DNA of 64,000 nucleotides from Paracoccus marcusii (GTDB lineage: Bacteria; Pseudomonadota; Alphaproteobacteria; Rhodobacterales; Rhodobacteraceae), in contig NZ_CP117466.1 of the NCBI RefSeq assembly GCF_028621715.1, positions 2,182,501-2,246,500 of the forward strand, in the 5' to 3' direction. The notes under the pieces were generated by a model. That model did not search any database and had not been told where the DNA came from. It worked only from the letters and a program-made list of their open reading frames with translations. Below are positions 37,054 to 45,763 of the stretch, one piece after another. A program made the position numbers and the translations under genes. Every line of letters starts with the position of its first letter. Position 1 is the stretch's first letter.

Positions 37054-37194
37054 GTCAGTCTCCGAACAGATCGACTGGCCAGGGCCTTGGCGGGGAGGTA
37101 AGATGCCCTGCCGAGGCCTACCGGGCATGTGCCGCGGCATGAGGTGATTCTGATTGCCGCGAATCAGCGTGTCAACAGCGTATTTACAATAACA

Positions 37195-37650
37195 TCTTCG
37201 TTACTGGAACTAGGGTCTGATCCCCGTTTTGCGGTTCCGCTCAGCCGACGGCCCGTTGCGACCGGTATCCGAGCGATGAAAAGCGGATTGAAATCCGGTA
37301 AAGGAATTGACTCTCGGCCTGGCGTTCCAAGGGCAAAAAGAGAGCGGGGTTTTCGAGATAAAATCCCTTACGGCGTTGTAAATGAAAAAGAAATGCAGAT
37401 TCCGTTCACTATAACAGCCGTTACGCCTGTGTTGCGCTTTTTGTTACACGCAAGCTGTTGATGTTTATTATGAAAATGTATTCCGTAACAGCGTAACACA
37501 TACACACACATTTACGCGCCCCTATATACGCACGCATACGCATACGCGGGCACATAAATTCATTTCCCCGGCGTTACAGGCGTTACGCTGTTACAGCGTT
37601 GTAATTGCTCACCTTTAGCGTAACAGTGCTGTTACGGCCCTGTTACAGGG
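37195..37650. repeat. GTTAC/GTAAC iteron-like array in AT-richer DNA
   Basis: At least eleven GTTAC or GTAAC pentamers, for example at 37200, 37420, 37443, 37485, 37493, 37573, 37582, 37590, 37620, 37631 and 37642. They are densest at 37570-37650, where the forms are GCGTTACAG, GCTGTTACAGC and CCTGTTACAGG. CGTAACAG-TG-CTGTTACG (37619-37636) is a perfect inverted repeat. A stretch at 37498-37555 alternates purine and pyrimidine (ACACACAC, TATATACG, GCATACGCATACG). The composition breaks sharply from the GC-rich neighbours. It could be a replication origin, a transfer-related site or the operator array of the leftward module. Confidence 0.6.
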
Positions 37651-38196
37651 GCGTCGTCCACATTTCCGCCGCGGGGGTGGGTTTCGTGTTTCACGATCGG
37701 CGGCTAACTTGGTCATCATCGGAATAGGCCTTGGCTCCGAAAGGGTGGGTCAAGCCGAATGGGACCAGATGGGTCGGTCCGATGAACGGCGCAGCAGGAG
37801 GCGGGATTTGAGATTTCGAATGGAGGATTTTGCCGACAGCGCGACCTTGGGGTTTTCGAAGGCCGACGTTCCGCTTCTCCTCGGAACGCTAATTGCTCTG
37901 CTGCGCAGCTGGCTTCCCATGAGGCTAGGCGAGCTCCATCGGCGCAGCGATGGAGTTGAAGTGGGAAAGGGATTTCCGATGAGCCTCGCGGCAGGTATGA
38001 CAAGCAGCGCCAAGCTCTGCGTCGCAACGTCAGCGGCCATCCCGGTTCCTGCCTCCTGCGAGGGCTCGAGCGCCAGCGTTCGAGTGACCCTCGAGCCGGC
38101 CTGCAGTCCGCGTCCCGTGACATGGGGTTGACAGTGGTGATCAATCACGGGCTGCCGGCGCGACCGGCCTCTTCTGAGAGACCGGCTCGCTTCGGT
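37651..38196. other. No recognisable gene
   Basis: Frames exist on both strands (for example + 37709-38131), but none has a ribosome site, a known motif or convincing composition. It separates the GTTAC array from the MFS gene. Confidence 0.4.
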
Positions 38197-39375
38197 TCAA
38201 GCCGTGACAGCGGCTTTGGTCGGCTCCTCCAGTCGGCCGGACAGTCGGGTGAGGCCGATGCTCGCCGCGACGATCAGCGCGCCGACAAAGGGGGCTGCGA
38301 TGAGGCCCAGATGCTCGACCACTATACCGCCCACGGCCGCCCCCAGGGCGATGCCCAGATTGAACGCCCCGATGTTCAGGCCGGAGGCCACGTCGACCGC
38401 ATCCGGGCTGACCTGCCGCGCGATCTGCACGACATAGGCCTGAAGCGGTGGCACGTTGGCGAAGGCGAAGCCGCCCCAGAGAGCCACCACGGCGACGGCG
38501 GCGACGGGATGGGGCAGAGCCAGTCCGAAGGCGGCCAGAAGGACCGCAAGACCCGCGAAGATCAGCGTCAGCGCCGGGACCGGTCCCATGCGGTCCGCCA
38601 GCCTGCCGCCCAGGATGTTGCCCACGGCGACCGAGGCCCCGTAGAGCAGGATCACCAGGCTGACCGCGCCTGCCGACAGGCCCGTGACGTCGGTCAGCAT
38701 CGGCGCGAGATACGTAAAGGCGATGAAGTTGCCGCCATAGCCCAGGGCCGTGATCAGATAGACCAGCAGCAGGCGCGGCGAGGTCAGCACGCGGGCCTGT
38801 GCCCGCAGGCCGGGCGAGGTGCTCTGCGGGAGGTCGGACGGCACCAGCGCGGCGCTGGCGATCAGGCCGATCACGCCGAGAAGGACGACGCCGAGGAAGG
38901 TCGACTGCCAGCCGAAGGACTGCCCGATCCAGGTGCCCAGGGGCACGCCGGTCACGAGGGCCACGGTCAGGCCGAGGAAGACCATGGCGATGGCGGAACT
39001 CTCCCTGTCGCGCGAGACGAGGCCTGACGCGATGGTCGAGGCGATGGCGAAGAAGACCCCATGGGCGAGCCCGGTCAGGAAGCGCGCCACGATCAGGCTG
39101 CCATAGCCGGGCGCGACCGCGGCGAAGGCATTGCCCGCGATGAAGAGCGCCATCAGCGCCAGCAGCAGCGTCTTGCGCGGCAGCCGGCCGGTCAGCGCGG
39201 TCAGAACGGGCGCGCCGATGGTGACGCCCAGGGCGTAGAGGCTGACCAGGAGGCCGGCCGAAGGAAGCGACACGCCGAGGCTTTCGGCGATGGTGGGAAG
39301 CAGGCCGACGATAACGAACTCGGTCGTGCCCACGGCGAATGCGCTGATTGTCAGCGCCCATAATGCCAGCGGCAT
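38197..39375 (-). CDS. MFS efflux transporter, DHA1 (AraJ/CmlA/PbuE-like) family
   Basis: A 392-residue, 12-helix transporter beginning MPLALWALTISAFAVGTTEFVIVGLLP, a hallmark of this drug and nucleoside exporter group. The loop 2-3 motif is GAPVLTALTGRLPRK, and motif C in helix 5 is LGLTVALVTGVPLGTWIG. Substrates exported by relatives include arabinose, purines and chloramphenicol; the substrate here is not predictable. The ATG at 39375 follows GGAGATC. It is divergent from a LysR gene over 89 bases, the classic regulator-target arrangement. Confidence 0.9.
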   Translation of the reverse strand: MPLALWALTISAFAVGTTEFVIVGLLPTIAESLGVSLPSAGLLVSLYALGVTIGAPVLTALTGRLPRKTLLLALMALFIAGNAFAAVAPGYGSLIVARFLTGLAHGVFFAIASTIASGLVSRDRESSAIAMVFLGLTVALVTGVPLGTWIGQSFGWQSTFLGVVLLGVIGLIASAALVPSDLPQSTSPGLRAQARVLTSPRLLLVYLITALGYGGNFIAFTYLAPMLTDVTGLSAGAVSLVILLYGASVAVGNILGGRLADRMGPVPALTLIFAGLAVLLAAFGLALPHPVAAVAVVALWGGFAFANVPPLQAYVVQIARQVSPDAVDVASGLNIGAFNLGIALGAAVGGIVVEHLGLIAAPFVGALIVAASIGLTRLSGRLEEPTKAAVTA

Positions 39376-39464
39376 GGCGATCTCCGGATGGATTGAACTC
39401 GACCGGAGAGATGCCATCTGTCAGTCTTTGCGTGAACGAACGGCATTGCAAAGGGCTTTTGCGT

Positions 39465-40424
39465 ATGGCGCACGACCTGCCGCAGACGGCGGACCTCGCC
39501 GCCTTCATCGCTGTGATCGAGGACGGGGGGTTCGCCGAGGCGGGCCGGCGGCTTGGGGTGGCGCCATCGACGCTCAGCCGGACGGTGACGCGACTGGAGG
39601 CGCGGCTGAAGGTGACGCTGCTGCGTCGATCCACTCGTGGGATCGAACTGACGCCGGAGGGGCGCGACCTGCTGGAGGCGGCGCGCGAGATCGTGGCGCG
39701 GACCGAGGCGCTGTCGGATCTGGCCACGGGCGCCCGCGCCCCGCGCGGACCGCTGCGGATCAATGCGCCGGTGCCCTTCGTGCTGCATGTCATCGCTCCG
39801 CGTCTGGCGAAGTTTCACGCGCGATACCCCGAGATCGGGCTGACCGTCGACATGACCGACAGCATCGTCGACCTGATCGACGCCCATGCCGATGTTGCCA
39901 TCCGCTTCGGCCCGCTGCCCGACAGCGACCTGCTGCACCGGCCCCTCGGGCGGGCGGAGTGGCGTCTGGTCGCCGCGCCGGACTATCTTGCGCGGGCGGG
40001 GCATCCAGAGCGCCCTGCGGATCTGGGCGCGCTGGAGCAGGTGCGGTTCTCGTCCCCCGCGCATATCAACGATCTTCGGTTTCACAGCATGGCGGGCCCC
40101 ATCTCTCCGCGCATCTCGGTGACGGCGGCAAACGGCGAGGCGGTTCGGCAGTTCGTTCTGGGCGGCATGGGCATCGCGCGGTTCTCGGACTTCATGATCG
40201 ACGCAGACATCGCATCGGGCCGCGCGGTCGAGCTGTTTCCGGGTCAGCTGGACATTACGCCTCTGGCCGTCTGCGCGCTTTACCTGACGCGCACCTCGGG
40301 CCTGCGGCGATTGGCCGTATTCCTCGACTGGCTGACCGACGTGATGGAAAACCCTTCCGCGCGGAATGAGGTAGCGCAGTCGTCAGTTCATCCCACAGGC
40401 GCTCTTCGAGCGAATGACAGGTAA
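39465..40424 (+). CDS. LysR-family regulator
   Basis: A 319-residue LTTR. The N-terminal helix-turn-helix is DLAAFIAVIEDGGFAEAGRRLGVAPSTLSRTVTRLE, the type of the CrgA/DsdC-like group, followed by the two-lobed effector domain (GPLRINAPVPFVLHVIAPRL..HARYPEIGLTVD). It probably controls the divergent MFS pump. The C-terminus ends only 14 bases before the miniature inverted-repeat element at 40438, and the last residues (SSVHPTGALRAND) may be non-native. Confidence 0.88.
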   Translation: MAHDLPQTADLAAFIAVIEDGGFAEAGRRLGVAPSTLSRTVTRLEARLKVTLLRRSTRGIELTPEGRDLLEAAREIVARTEALSDLATGARAPRGPLRINAPVPFVLHVIAPRLAKFHARYPEIGLTVDMTDSIVDLIDAHADVAIRFGPLPDSDLLHRPLGRAEWRLVAAPDYLARAGHPERPADLGALEQVRFSSPAHINDLRFHSMAGPISPRISVTAANGEAVRQFVLGGMGIARFSDFMIDADIASGRAVELFPGQLDITPLAVCALYLTRTSGLRRLAVFLDWLTDVMENPSARNEVAQSSVHPTGALRANDR

Positions 40425-41776
40425 TTTGCGAGCGGCCGAGGCTGTGTGAAAACTCGACCAAGCCCGGGTGCCCCCCGAACGATGTTCTCACACAGGCTCG
40501 GCCCGCTGCGGCCAGACAACCCCTGTCTGGCGCTGCCTTGCAGCATCTCCAGACCGGACATTCGTGCTTGGCGCAGCGAGATCGACGGGTCACAGTCTGC
40601 TTTGGGGGTGCGGATTCGACGGGTGGCCGCAACACTCTGTGCAAACTTCTCTGCGGGGGTCTGATACTGCAAGGTCTTTCTGGGCCGCTCGTTCAACTGT
40701 CGTGCGATAGCACTGAGCCTTGCTTGGCTGTGGGTCGACACGTCGATGCCCCGTGGGAAGTATTGGCGCAGAAGCCGGTTGGTGTTTTCGTTGGTTCCGC
40801 GCTGCCACGGTGACTGCGGGTCGCAGAAGTAGACGTTGACCCTCGTCGCCATGGTGAACCTGGCATGGTCGGTCATCTCTGATCCGCGATCCCAGGTCAG
40901 GGACCTGTAGAGTTCGTGCGGCAGCTTGCGCGCCTGCTTGATCAACGCCGTGATGACGCTTGCGGTGTCCTTGTTGCCGATTTTCGCCAGCATCACAAAG
41001 CGAGACTGCCGCTCAACCAGCATGGCGATATAGCTGTTATTGGCGCCGACGATCAGATCGCCTTCCCAGTGCCCCGGCACGGCGCGATCTTCGATCTCGG
41101 GCGGGCGCTCGCTGAGCGGGACGGCGTCCTTGATCTTACGCAGCTTTAGCCCCTTCTGCGTCGCGTGCCTCGAGCGCCGAATTGCACGGGGGCTGCGCAG
41201 GCAATCCTGCAGTTCCTTCTTCAGAACGCCGCGGGTCTGGACGTAGAGGCTTCGGTAGATCGTCTCATGCGACACGCGGCGCACCGCTTCATCAGGATGC
41301 TGGCGCCTCAGCCAACCGGCGATCTGCTGCGGAGACCATTTCAAGCGCAGCTTGCGCGCAATCAGCCGGCACAGAGGTTCGTTGAATGACAGCTTACAGG
41401 CTTTGGGTCGCTTCGCGCAGTCCCATGCATGCTTATCTGATCCTGCCGCCCGATAGGCCTTCTGCCCGCCGTTCCGCCCCACCTCCCGGCTGATCGTGGA
41501 CGGTGCCCGTGCCAGATTAAGCGCAATCGCACGTAGGGACAGATCGGCCGCAAGCCCGCGAGAAATCTCTTCGCGCTCACTCAACGTCAGAGCAAGCCGG
41601 GATCTGACGCGTGAGGAGGGCCTTATCCCGCCTGTGCGTGCCAAATGGGGAATGATCGATGAGGACGCGCGAACAAAACTCCGGCCGATCGAGCTGAGCG
41701 ACTCCCCGCGCTGCCATCGGTCCCACATCTCCGACTTCTGCGCGTCGGTGTAGAACGTCCGCGTGCAATACTTCAT
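40388..41776 (-). CDS. IS30-family transposase with read-through C-terminus
   Basis: A transposase whose IS30 domains are clear: N-terminal helix-turn-helix regions (MWDRWQRGESLSSIGR, LRAIALNLARAPSTISREV) and a DDE core with D in GHWEGDLIVG, D in SLTWDRGSEM and E in WQRGTNENTNRLLRQYFP. After ..TPAEKFAQSVAAT the terminal repeat should supply a TGA (the partner arm reads CGT TGA ATC), but here it reads CGT CGA. The frame therefore runs about 76 codons out of the element through the dispersed repeat and the mini-element to 40388. The read-through residues are not transposase sequence, and activity is uncertain. Confidence 0.9.
   Translation of the reverse strand: MKYCTRTFYTDAQKSEMWDRWQRGESLSSIGRSFVRASSSIIPHLARTGGIRPSSRVRSRLALTLSEREEISRGLAADLSLRAIALNLARAPSTISREVGRNGGQKAYRAAGSDKHAWDCAKRPKACKLSFNEPLCRLIARKLRLKWSPQQIAGWLRRQHPDEAVRRVSHETIYRSLYVQTRGVLKKELQDCLRSPRAIRRSRHATQKGLKLRKIKDAVPLSERPPEIEDRAVPGHWEGDLIVGANNSYIAMLVERQSRFVMLAKIGNKDTASVITALIKQARKLPHELYRSLTWDRGSEMTDHARFTMATRVNVYFCDPQSPWQRGTNENTNRLLRQYFPRGIDVSTHSQARLSAIARQLNERPRKTLQYQTPAEKFAQSVAATRRIRTPKADCDPSISLRQARMSGLEMLQGSARQGLSGRSGPSLCENIVRGAPGLGRVFTQPRPLANYLSFARRAPVG
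40438..40499. mobile_element. 62-bp miniature inverted-repeat element or IS remnant
   Basis: GAGGCTGTGTGAAAAC (40438-40453) and GTTCTCACACAGGCTC (40484-40499) are 16-bp inverted repeats matching at 14 positions around a 30-bp centre. Ends of the GGCTGTGTGAAAAC type occur on several full-length insertion sequences, so this may be a deletion derivative. Confidence 0.55.
40500..40608 (+). repeat. Dispersed repeat, copy A (left part, split by IS30)
   Basis: Carries the family core (TTGCAGCATCTCCAGACC, then GGACATTCGTGCTTGGCGCA) and a hairpin GCCAGACA/TGTCTGGC. The right part continues after the IS at 41836-41900. Confidence 0.8.
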
Positions 41777-41835
41777 GACTGGCACTCCATCTTTGCAGGA
41801 AGACTAGAGTGTTGCGGCCAACCGTTGAATCCGCA
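40609..41835 (-). mobile_element. IS30-family insertion sequence, 1227 bp
   Basis: Terminal inverted repeats of 30 bp at 40609-40638 and 41806-41835 (outer ends TGCGGATTC) match at 28 of 30 positions. GGG flanks both ends (40606-40608, 41836-41838). Removing the element and one GGG rejoins two halves of a dispersed repeat that align with the intact copy at 43266-43440. The insertion is thus precise and fairly recent. Confidence 0.92.
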
Positions 41836-41900
41836 GGGACATTCTGGACGTTGACTGATGCTACAGTCGGGCCGAAGCTGGAAAATCACTAGGAGCCAAC
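41836..41900 (+). repeat. Dispersed repeat, copy A (right part)
   Basis: GGGAC, then CTGGACGTTGA, a GTC-GGCCGAAGC-like stretch and GAGCCAAC, aligning with 43378-43440 of copy E. It supplies the ribosome site of the next gene (AGGAG at 41891). Confidence 0.75.
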
Positions 41901-41905
41901 ACAGC

Positions 41906-42340
41906 ATGGCGAGACGCATCGAGCTTCAAGGCATCGTTCATGATGTCCTCGCTGCCTTTATCAGTCGCAACAACGAACTGAGCGGATACTGGGCCCTTGG
42001 TCAGTTGAGAACTTGGACGGAGGACGAAGGTGCGGGCACGCTTGAAATACCGCTGGTGGGCGGAGGCCTCGCCGCCTTAAATTCTGAGACTTTTCCGATA
42101 TCTCATCGCTTTGCTGCAATGCTTCAGGTCCGCATGAGGAGCCAAAACCTGCCTGCCGAGTGGGTTCAGGACGCACGCTTCACTGTTAAGTTGGCTGCTT
42201 TTGACCGACTTAATTGCTCGCTTCGCGTGGTTTCGGACCTTGGGCGCTCCTTTGAATTTAGTCGCGTTCTGTTGGTACGTAGGCACGATCCCCGCCGCGA
42301 ACTCAGGAGACGCGGCGCAGCTTCTGCTGCGAGACGCTGA
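41906..42340 (+). CDS. Hypothetical protein, possibly frameshifted with the next gene
   Basis: A 144-residue frame from the ATG at 41906, after AGGAG. The sequence is protein-like to about residue 115 (RTWTEDEGAGTLEIPLVGGG, RFTVKLAAFDRLNCSLRVVS), then becomes Arg-rich and overlaps the next frame by 140 bases. One gene with an indel near 42240-42300 joining the two frames is likely. No family recognised. Confidence 0.45.
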   Translation: MARRIELQGIVHDVLAAFISRNNELSGYWALGQLRTWTEDEGAGTLEIPLVGGGLAALNSETFPISHRFAAMLQVRMRSQNLPAEWVQDARFTVKLAAFDRLNCSLRVVSDLGRSFEFSRVLLVRRHDPRRELRRRGAASAARR

Positions 42341-42653
42341 CCCTCCGCAGTGGGCTCTTTGGGACCAAGTCGAGCCGCGTCGCGCTTTGCCCACCCTGTC
42401 GTGCGCAGGCTGCGGTCGGGTCTTCGATCAGTCTATGATCTCGGGCCACGCCATGGTGCAAAAGCGACGGATCGTCGTCGCGGCGACGAATGAGACCATC
42501 GGTCTCATTGGCGAGACCATACGTCGATGGCTACCTGAGTGTCGACATGTTTGCGCGGAATGCATCGGCGGCTATCCTTCTTTCAATGAGGCCACGCTGC
42601 CACCCGGGTTTGCCTTCGACGAGACGGCGAACCGGGCACTGCCAAAAAGGTAA
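42201..42653 (+). CDS. Hypothetical zinc-binding protein, possibly the 3' half of the preceding gene
   Basis: The frame is convincing from about 42280 on. It has two Cys pairs (SCAGCGRVF and CRHVCAECIGG) that could form a treble-clef or zinc ribbon. The only in-frame start is a TTG without a ribosome site, which supports it being the tail of the 41906 gene after a frameshift. Followed after five bases by the next start. Confidence 0.45.
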   Translation: MTDLIARFAWFRTLGAPLNLVAFCWYVGTIPAANSGDAAQLLLRDADPPQWALWDQVEPRRALPTLSCAGCGRVFDQSMISGHAMVQKRRIVVAATNETIGLIGETIRRWLPECRHVCAECIGGYPSFNEATLPPGFAFDETANRALPKR

Positions 42654-42658
42654 ATAGA

Positions 42659-43066
42659 ATGCCGCCGGAAAACTCTACCGAAAAAGCCAGCGCGGAACAC
42701 CGCCTTCTCGCCAGCATCGACCTGATTGATGCGGCAGCAGCCTGCAGGCTGCTGCGCATCGAAACAGATGACCCCGAAGGCGCCATGCAGGCTATGGTCC
42801 GCAAGGATGCCATCATTACGTTGGTTCAGAATGGCAGGACCATGGTGCCTCAGTTCCAAATCGATACGGAACGGGGCCGGGTTTTCGATGTCGTCCTCAA
42901 TCTCCTGAAGCTCAAGCCCTGCCGCATGAGCAATCTGAGGTTAGCCTATTGGCTGACCCGCGCTCACGTCGATCTCGGCGGCCCACCTGCCGACCGGTTC
43001 GGCCATGATGATGCGACAATTGTCGCCGCATTCCGACTATACATCGAGCCTGAACATCAGGGGTAG
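42659..43066 (+). CDS. Small protein resembling MbcA/ParS-type antitoxin domain
   Basis: A 135-residue protein. The second half, VPQFQIDTERGRVFDVVLNLL followed by LAYWLTRAHVDLGGPPADRF, resembles the toxin-binding domain of Xre/MbcA/ParS antitoxins (PxFQFD...G...LA-WL...LGG-xP-D). No RES-type toxin is adjacent, so a toxin-antitoxin function is only a suggestion; the preceding frames could hold an unfamiliar partner. The start lies five bases after the previous stop. Confidence 0.5.
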   Translation: MPPENSTEKASAEHRLLASIDLIDAAAACRLLRIETDDPEGAMQAMVRKDAIITLVQNGRTMVPQFQIDTERGRVFDVVLNLLKLKPCRMSNLRLAYWLTRAHVDLGGPPADRFGHDDATIVAAFRLYIEPEHQG

Positions 43067-43712
43067 TGCCGCGCTATGGTCAAATTTGAACGTAGCCGCG
43101 CCAGGGTAGCGATACTTCAGGGCCTCAATAGCAGACATGGCTCAATCTCTCGCTTGATAGCTTTGCCGAAGACCGTCTTGATTGCCTGAATGACTGACAA
43201 GGGCCCCTCGCGTCAATCTGGCAGCCTTGGTGGTGGCAACGGAGCGGGGCAGCCCCTGACTTGCGCGTTCGGCCCTTACCAGCCGCTCGAAGCAAGACCG
43301 ATGCTGCATTGCGGCTTCTCTAAACCTGACGTTCATGTCTTGGCGCAGCGAAGCCAAGATGGCACGGTCTGCTGTGCGGGACGTGCTGGACGTTGATGGA
43401 GGAAGTAGTCAGACCGAAGCCAAAATTTCAGCGTGAGCCAATACGGCATAGCAATACCGGCAGAGCTGTCCCCTGAATCGGCCACCGCGGCTTCGGCAAA
43501 CTTCAAATCGTTGCCGCAGGGCTTTCACATCACCAGGGCGCGCCGCTAATCGCGGCCAAGAGGAGGGCCTTCAGCGAAACCCATGCCGTCCAGCTGTCCA
43601 GAGCGGCGGCCGCGCTTTTCACACTGGCGGTGGCCGTCAGGATCGCTCTTGCCGTTTACCGCCAGCCCGGCGCCGCCTCGAACCATTGATCTTTAGACAA
43701 GAAGCAGACTTC
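43067..43712. other. Intergenic with dispersed repeat, no gene
   Basis: Contains copy E of the dispersed repeat. Outside it nothing is recognisable; decayed sequence is likely. Confidence 0.45.
43266..43440 (+). repeat. Dispersed repeat, copy E (uninterrupted)
   Basis: From TTCGGCCCTTACC through CTGACGTTCATGTCTTGGCG and GTGCGGGAC to GAGCCAATAC. It shows what the IS30-split copy A looked like before insertion. Confidence 0.75.
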
Positions 43713-44243
43713 ATGAAACCGATTGAAACGGATCGCCTCGTTCTTCGAAACTTTCGCCGTCAGGATGCGGGCGGGCTGCTGGCTTATCTGAAATCCCCGG
43801 TCGCGAGCTGCTTTCTCTCGCTGACCCTTCGGGATATGGATGCCGCGACGGCCGAGGCTGACCGACGTGCTTCGGATGACGCTGAAATCGCAGTTTGTCT
43901 CAAGGAAAGTGATAGATTGATCGGGGACCTGTTCGCACACCCCGAGGATGACACCGTCTCGGTCGGATGGAACTTCAATCCGGCGAATGCTGGTCGGGGT
44001 TATGCATTCGAGGCCGCTTATGCCCTCTTCGCGGATCTGTTCCATGTTAAAGGCATCCGCCGCCTCTATGCCTATGTCGAGGATCACAACCTGCCCTCAC
44101 AAAAGTTGTGTGAGCGGTTGGGCATGCGACGGGAGGGGCTGTTTCTAGACTACATCAGCTTCCGGAATGATGATGCTGGTCAGCCGATCTACGAAAACAC
44201 AATGCAATACGCATTACTCCGCCGGGAATGGAATTCTCTTTGA
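43713..44243 (+). CDS. GNAT acetyltransferase (RimJ/RimL-like)
   Basis: A 176-residue acetyltransferase with ETDRLVLRNFRRQDA at the N-terminus, SVGWNFNPANAGRGYAFEA as the acetyl-CoA pyrophosphate loop (xxGRGYA) and LPSQKLCERLGMRREG near the end. The group acetylates N-terminal or small-molecule amines. The ATG at 43713 is chosen because the family motif begins there. Stands alone. Confidence 0.87.
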   Translation: MKPIETDRLVLRNFRRQDAGGLLAYLKSPVASCFLSLTLRDMDAATAEADRRASDDAEIAVCLKESDRLIGDLFAHPEDDTVSVGWNFNPANAGRGYAFEAAYALFADLFHVKGIRRLYAYVEDHNLPSQKLCERLGMRREGLFLDYISFRNDDAGQPIYENTMQYALLRREWNSL

Positions 44244-44410
44244 CTACGACAAGCCGATGGCACGTCCGATAAGTTGTGCGCAGAAGGTGATCATGAAACT
44301 ACGAAGTCCGATTGACGCAGAATGCTGCAGATATGGCTTCCCTAGTTGTCTACTTGAGGCTCTTCACGTCGATCTGCCGCCCATAAATACTGAAGGTGTG
44401 CCCGGCAGCC

Positions 44411-44446
44411 ACTGCCATCCGCGCACTCGGCCCAAAGCGAACGGCC
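44411..44446 (+). repeat. Dispersed repeat, partial copy J
   Basis: Only the 5' segment (GCGCACTCGGCCC) is recognisable. Confidence 0.4.
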
Positions 44447-44541
44447 ATCTATTGTTGCGCTGCAAAGCGACTTCCCAAAATTGGACAGTGGTATGAGGCG
44501 CTGCAACGTCCTCATGCTGTCTCAACCGCGCAAGAAACGTC

Positions 44542-45663
44542 CTAAGCGGCTCCGTGGCTGGTCGCTGCCTCCTTCCACGGCTGCACGGACTGCCCGCCGA
44601 AGATCACCTCGCGCGGCAATTGGAAGATAAAGTAGGGGTTCAGCGCTGGCAAAACGCTGGCCTCGTGCAGTCGGGCCTGCTGTCTAGGCGACAACGTGAT
44701 CTCCAGCGCCTTGATATTGGCCGTGACCTGTTCTGGCCGGCTGGCGCCGATCAGCAGCGTGCTGACGCCCGGCCGCGACAGGACCCAGGCCAGTGCCGCC
44801 TGCGCCATCGGCACGCCCAACTCGGCCGCCACATCGCGCAGGGTGTCCACGACCTTGAAGTTGCGCTCGGTGAACAGCATGCCGCCATAGGGGTTGTCGC
44901 CGCTCAGCCGGTCGCTCTTGCCCGCTTCGACATCCATGGCGCGGTCCGGCACCGCCGAGGCGCGGCCGGCCTCGGCCAGCATCTCGCGGCCATATTTGCC
45001 GGTCAGCAGGCCGCCAGCCAGCGGGCTCCAGGGCATGATCCCAAGGCCGAAATGCGCAGCCATTGGTGCTAGGTCCAGCTCAACCCCGCGATCGATCAGC
45101 GACCAGGCGTTCTGCAGCCCGATCGGCCCCGGCAGACCATGCGCCGCGGCCAGCGTGGCGATTTTGGCGACATACCAGGCAGGCGTGTTCGAGAAGCCGT
45201 AATAGAGGATCTCACCGCGCGCCACTGCAGCGGCCAGCATCTGCAACACCTCTTCCGGCGGGGTCGTTCGGTCCCAGACATGCATCCAGTAAATGTCGAT
45301 CCGGTCGGTCCCGAGCCGGCGCAGCGAGCCCTCGATCCCGAGACGGATGTTGATCGCGCCGTTCCCGCCATGCAGCGGATGGCCTTGCGATCGGGCGAAG
45401 CCGGATTTGGTGGACAGCACCAGCCGGTCGCGCAGCCCGCTGTCCCTCACGATTAGGCCCAGCATCCGCTCACTTTCGCCGCCGCTATAGACGTCGGCTG
45501 TGTCGATGACGTTGCCGCCGGCCGCCACATAGGCGTCGAAGATGCCTCGCGCTTCGACCAGATCGCTGCCCCACCGGCCCGCGCCAAAGGTCATGGTGCC
45601 AAGCGAAAGCGGGCTGACGATCAGCCCCGATGGGCCAAAGCTGCGGTAATCTGTCATTTGCAT
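44542..45663 (-). CDS. Aldo/keto reductase
   Basis: A 373-residue TIM-barrel NADPH oxidoreductase with the tetrad residues visible: Asp and Tyr in DTADVYSGGESE, Lys in STKSGF and His in IYWMHVWD. GxxNxxxWxL-type cofactor segments follow (GFSNTPAWYV, PWSPLAGGLLTGKY, LIGASRPEQV). Relatives reduce aldehydes and sugar ketones in general metabolism. Divergent from a LysR gene over 100 bases. GAGGAG precedes the start. Confidence 0.92.
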   Translation of the reverse strand: MQMTDYRSFGPSGLIVSPLSLGTMTFGAGRWGSDLVEARGIFDAYVAAGGNVIDTADVYSGGESERMLGLIVRDSGLRDRLVLSTKSGFARSQGHPLHGGNGAINIRLGIEGSLRRLGTDRIDIYWMHVWDRTTPPEEVLQMLAAAVARGEILYYGFSNTPAWYVAKIATLAAAHGLPGPIGLQNAWSLIDRGVELDLAPMAAHFGLGIMPWSPLAGGLLTGKYGREMLAEAGRASAVPDRAMDVEAGKSDRLSGDNPYGGMLFTERNFKVVDTLRDVAAELGVPMAQAALAWVLSRPGVSTLLIGASRPEQVTANIKALEITLSPRQQARLHEASVLPALNPYFIFQLPREVIFGGQSVQPWKEAATSHGAA

Positions 45664-45763
45664 GCATCATGCTCCTCGGTGCGGTGATGCCGTGACCGTA
45701 GAGCCGCGCGGCGCGCCGCATTAGCCGCTTTCCGCGGCAAGAGCCTGTGAGTATTCTTCACAG

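Noticed and set aside
37500..37650. CRISPR-like array in the GTTAC region
   Set aside because: The repeated units are only 5-10 bases at irregular spacing, without uniform spacers or cas genes.
38141..39793. 550-residue frame on the - strand across the MFS gene
   Set aside because: Gly/Arg/Pro-rich shadow of the MFS and LysR genes, with no motif.
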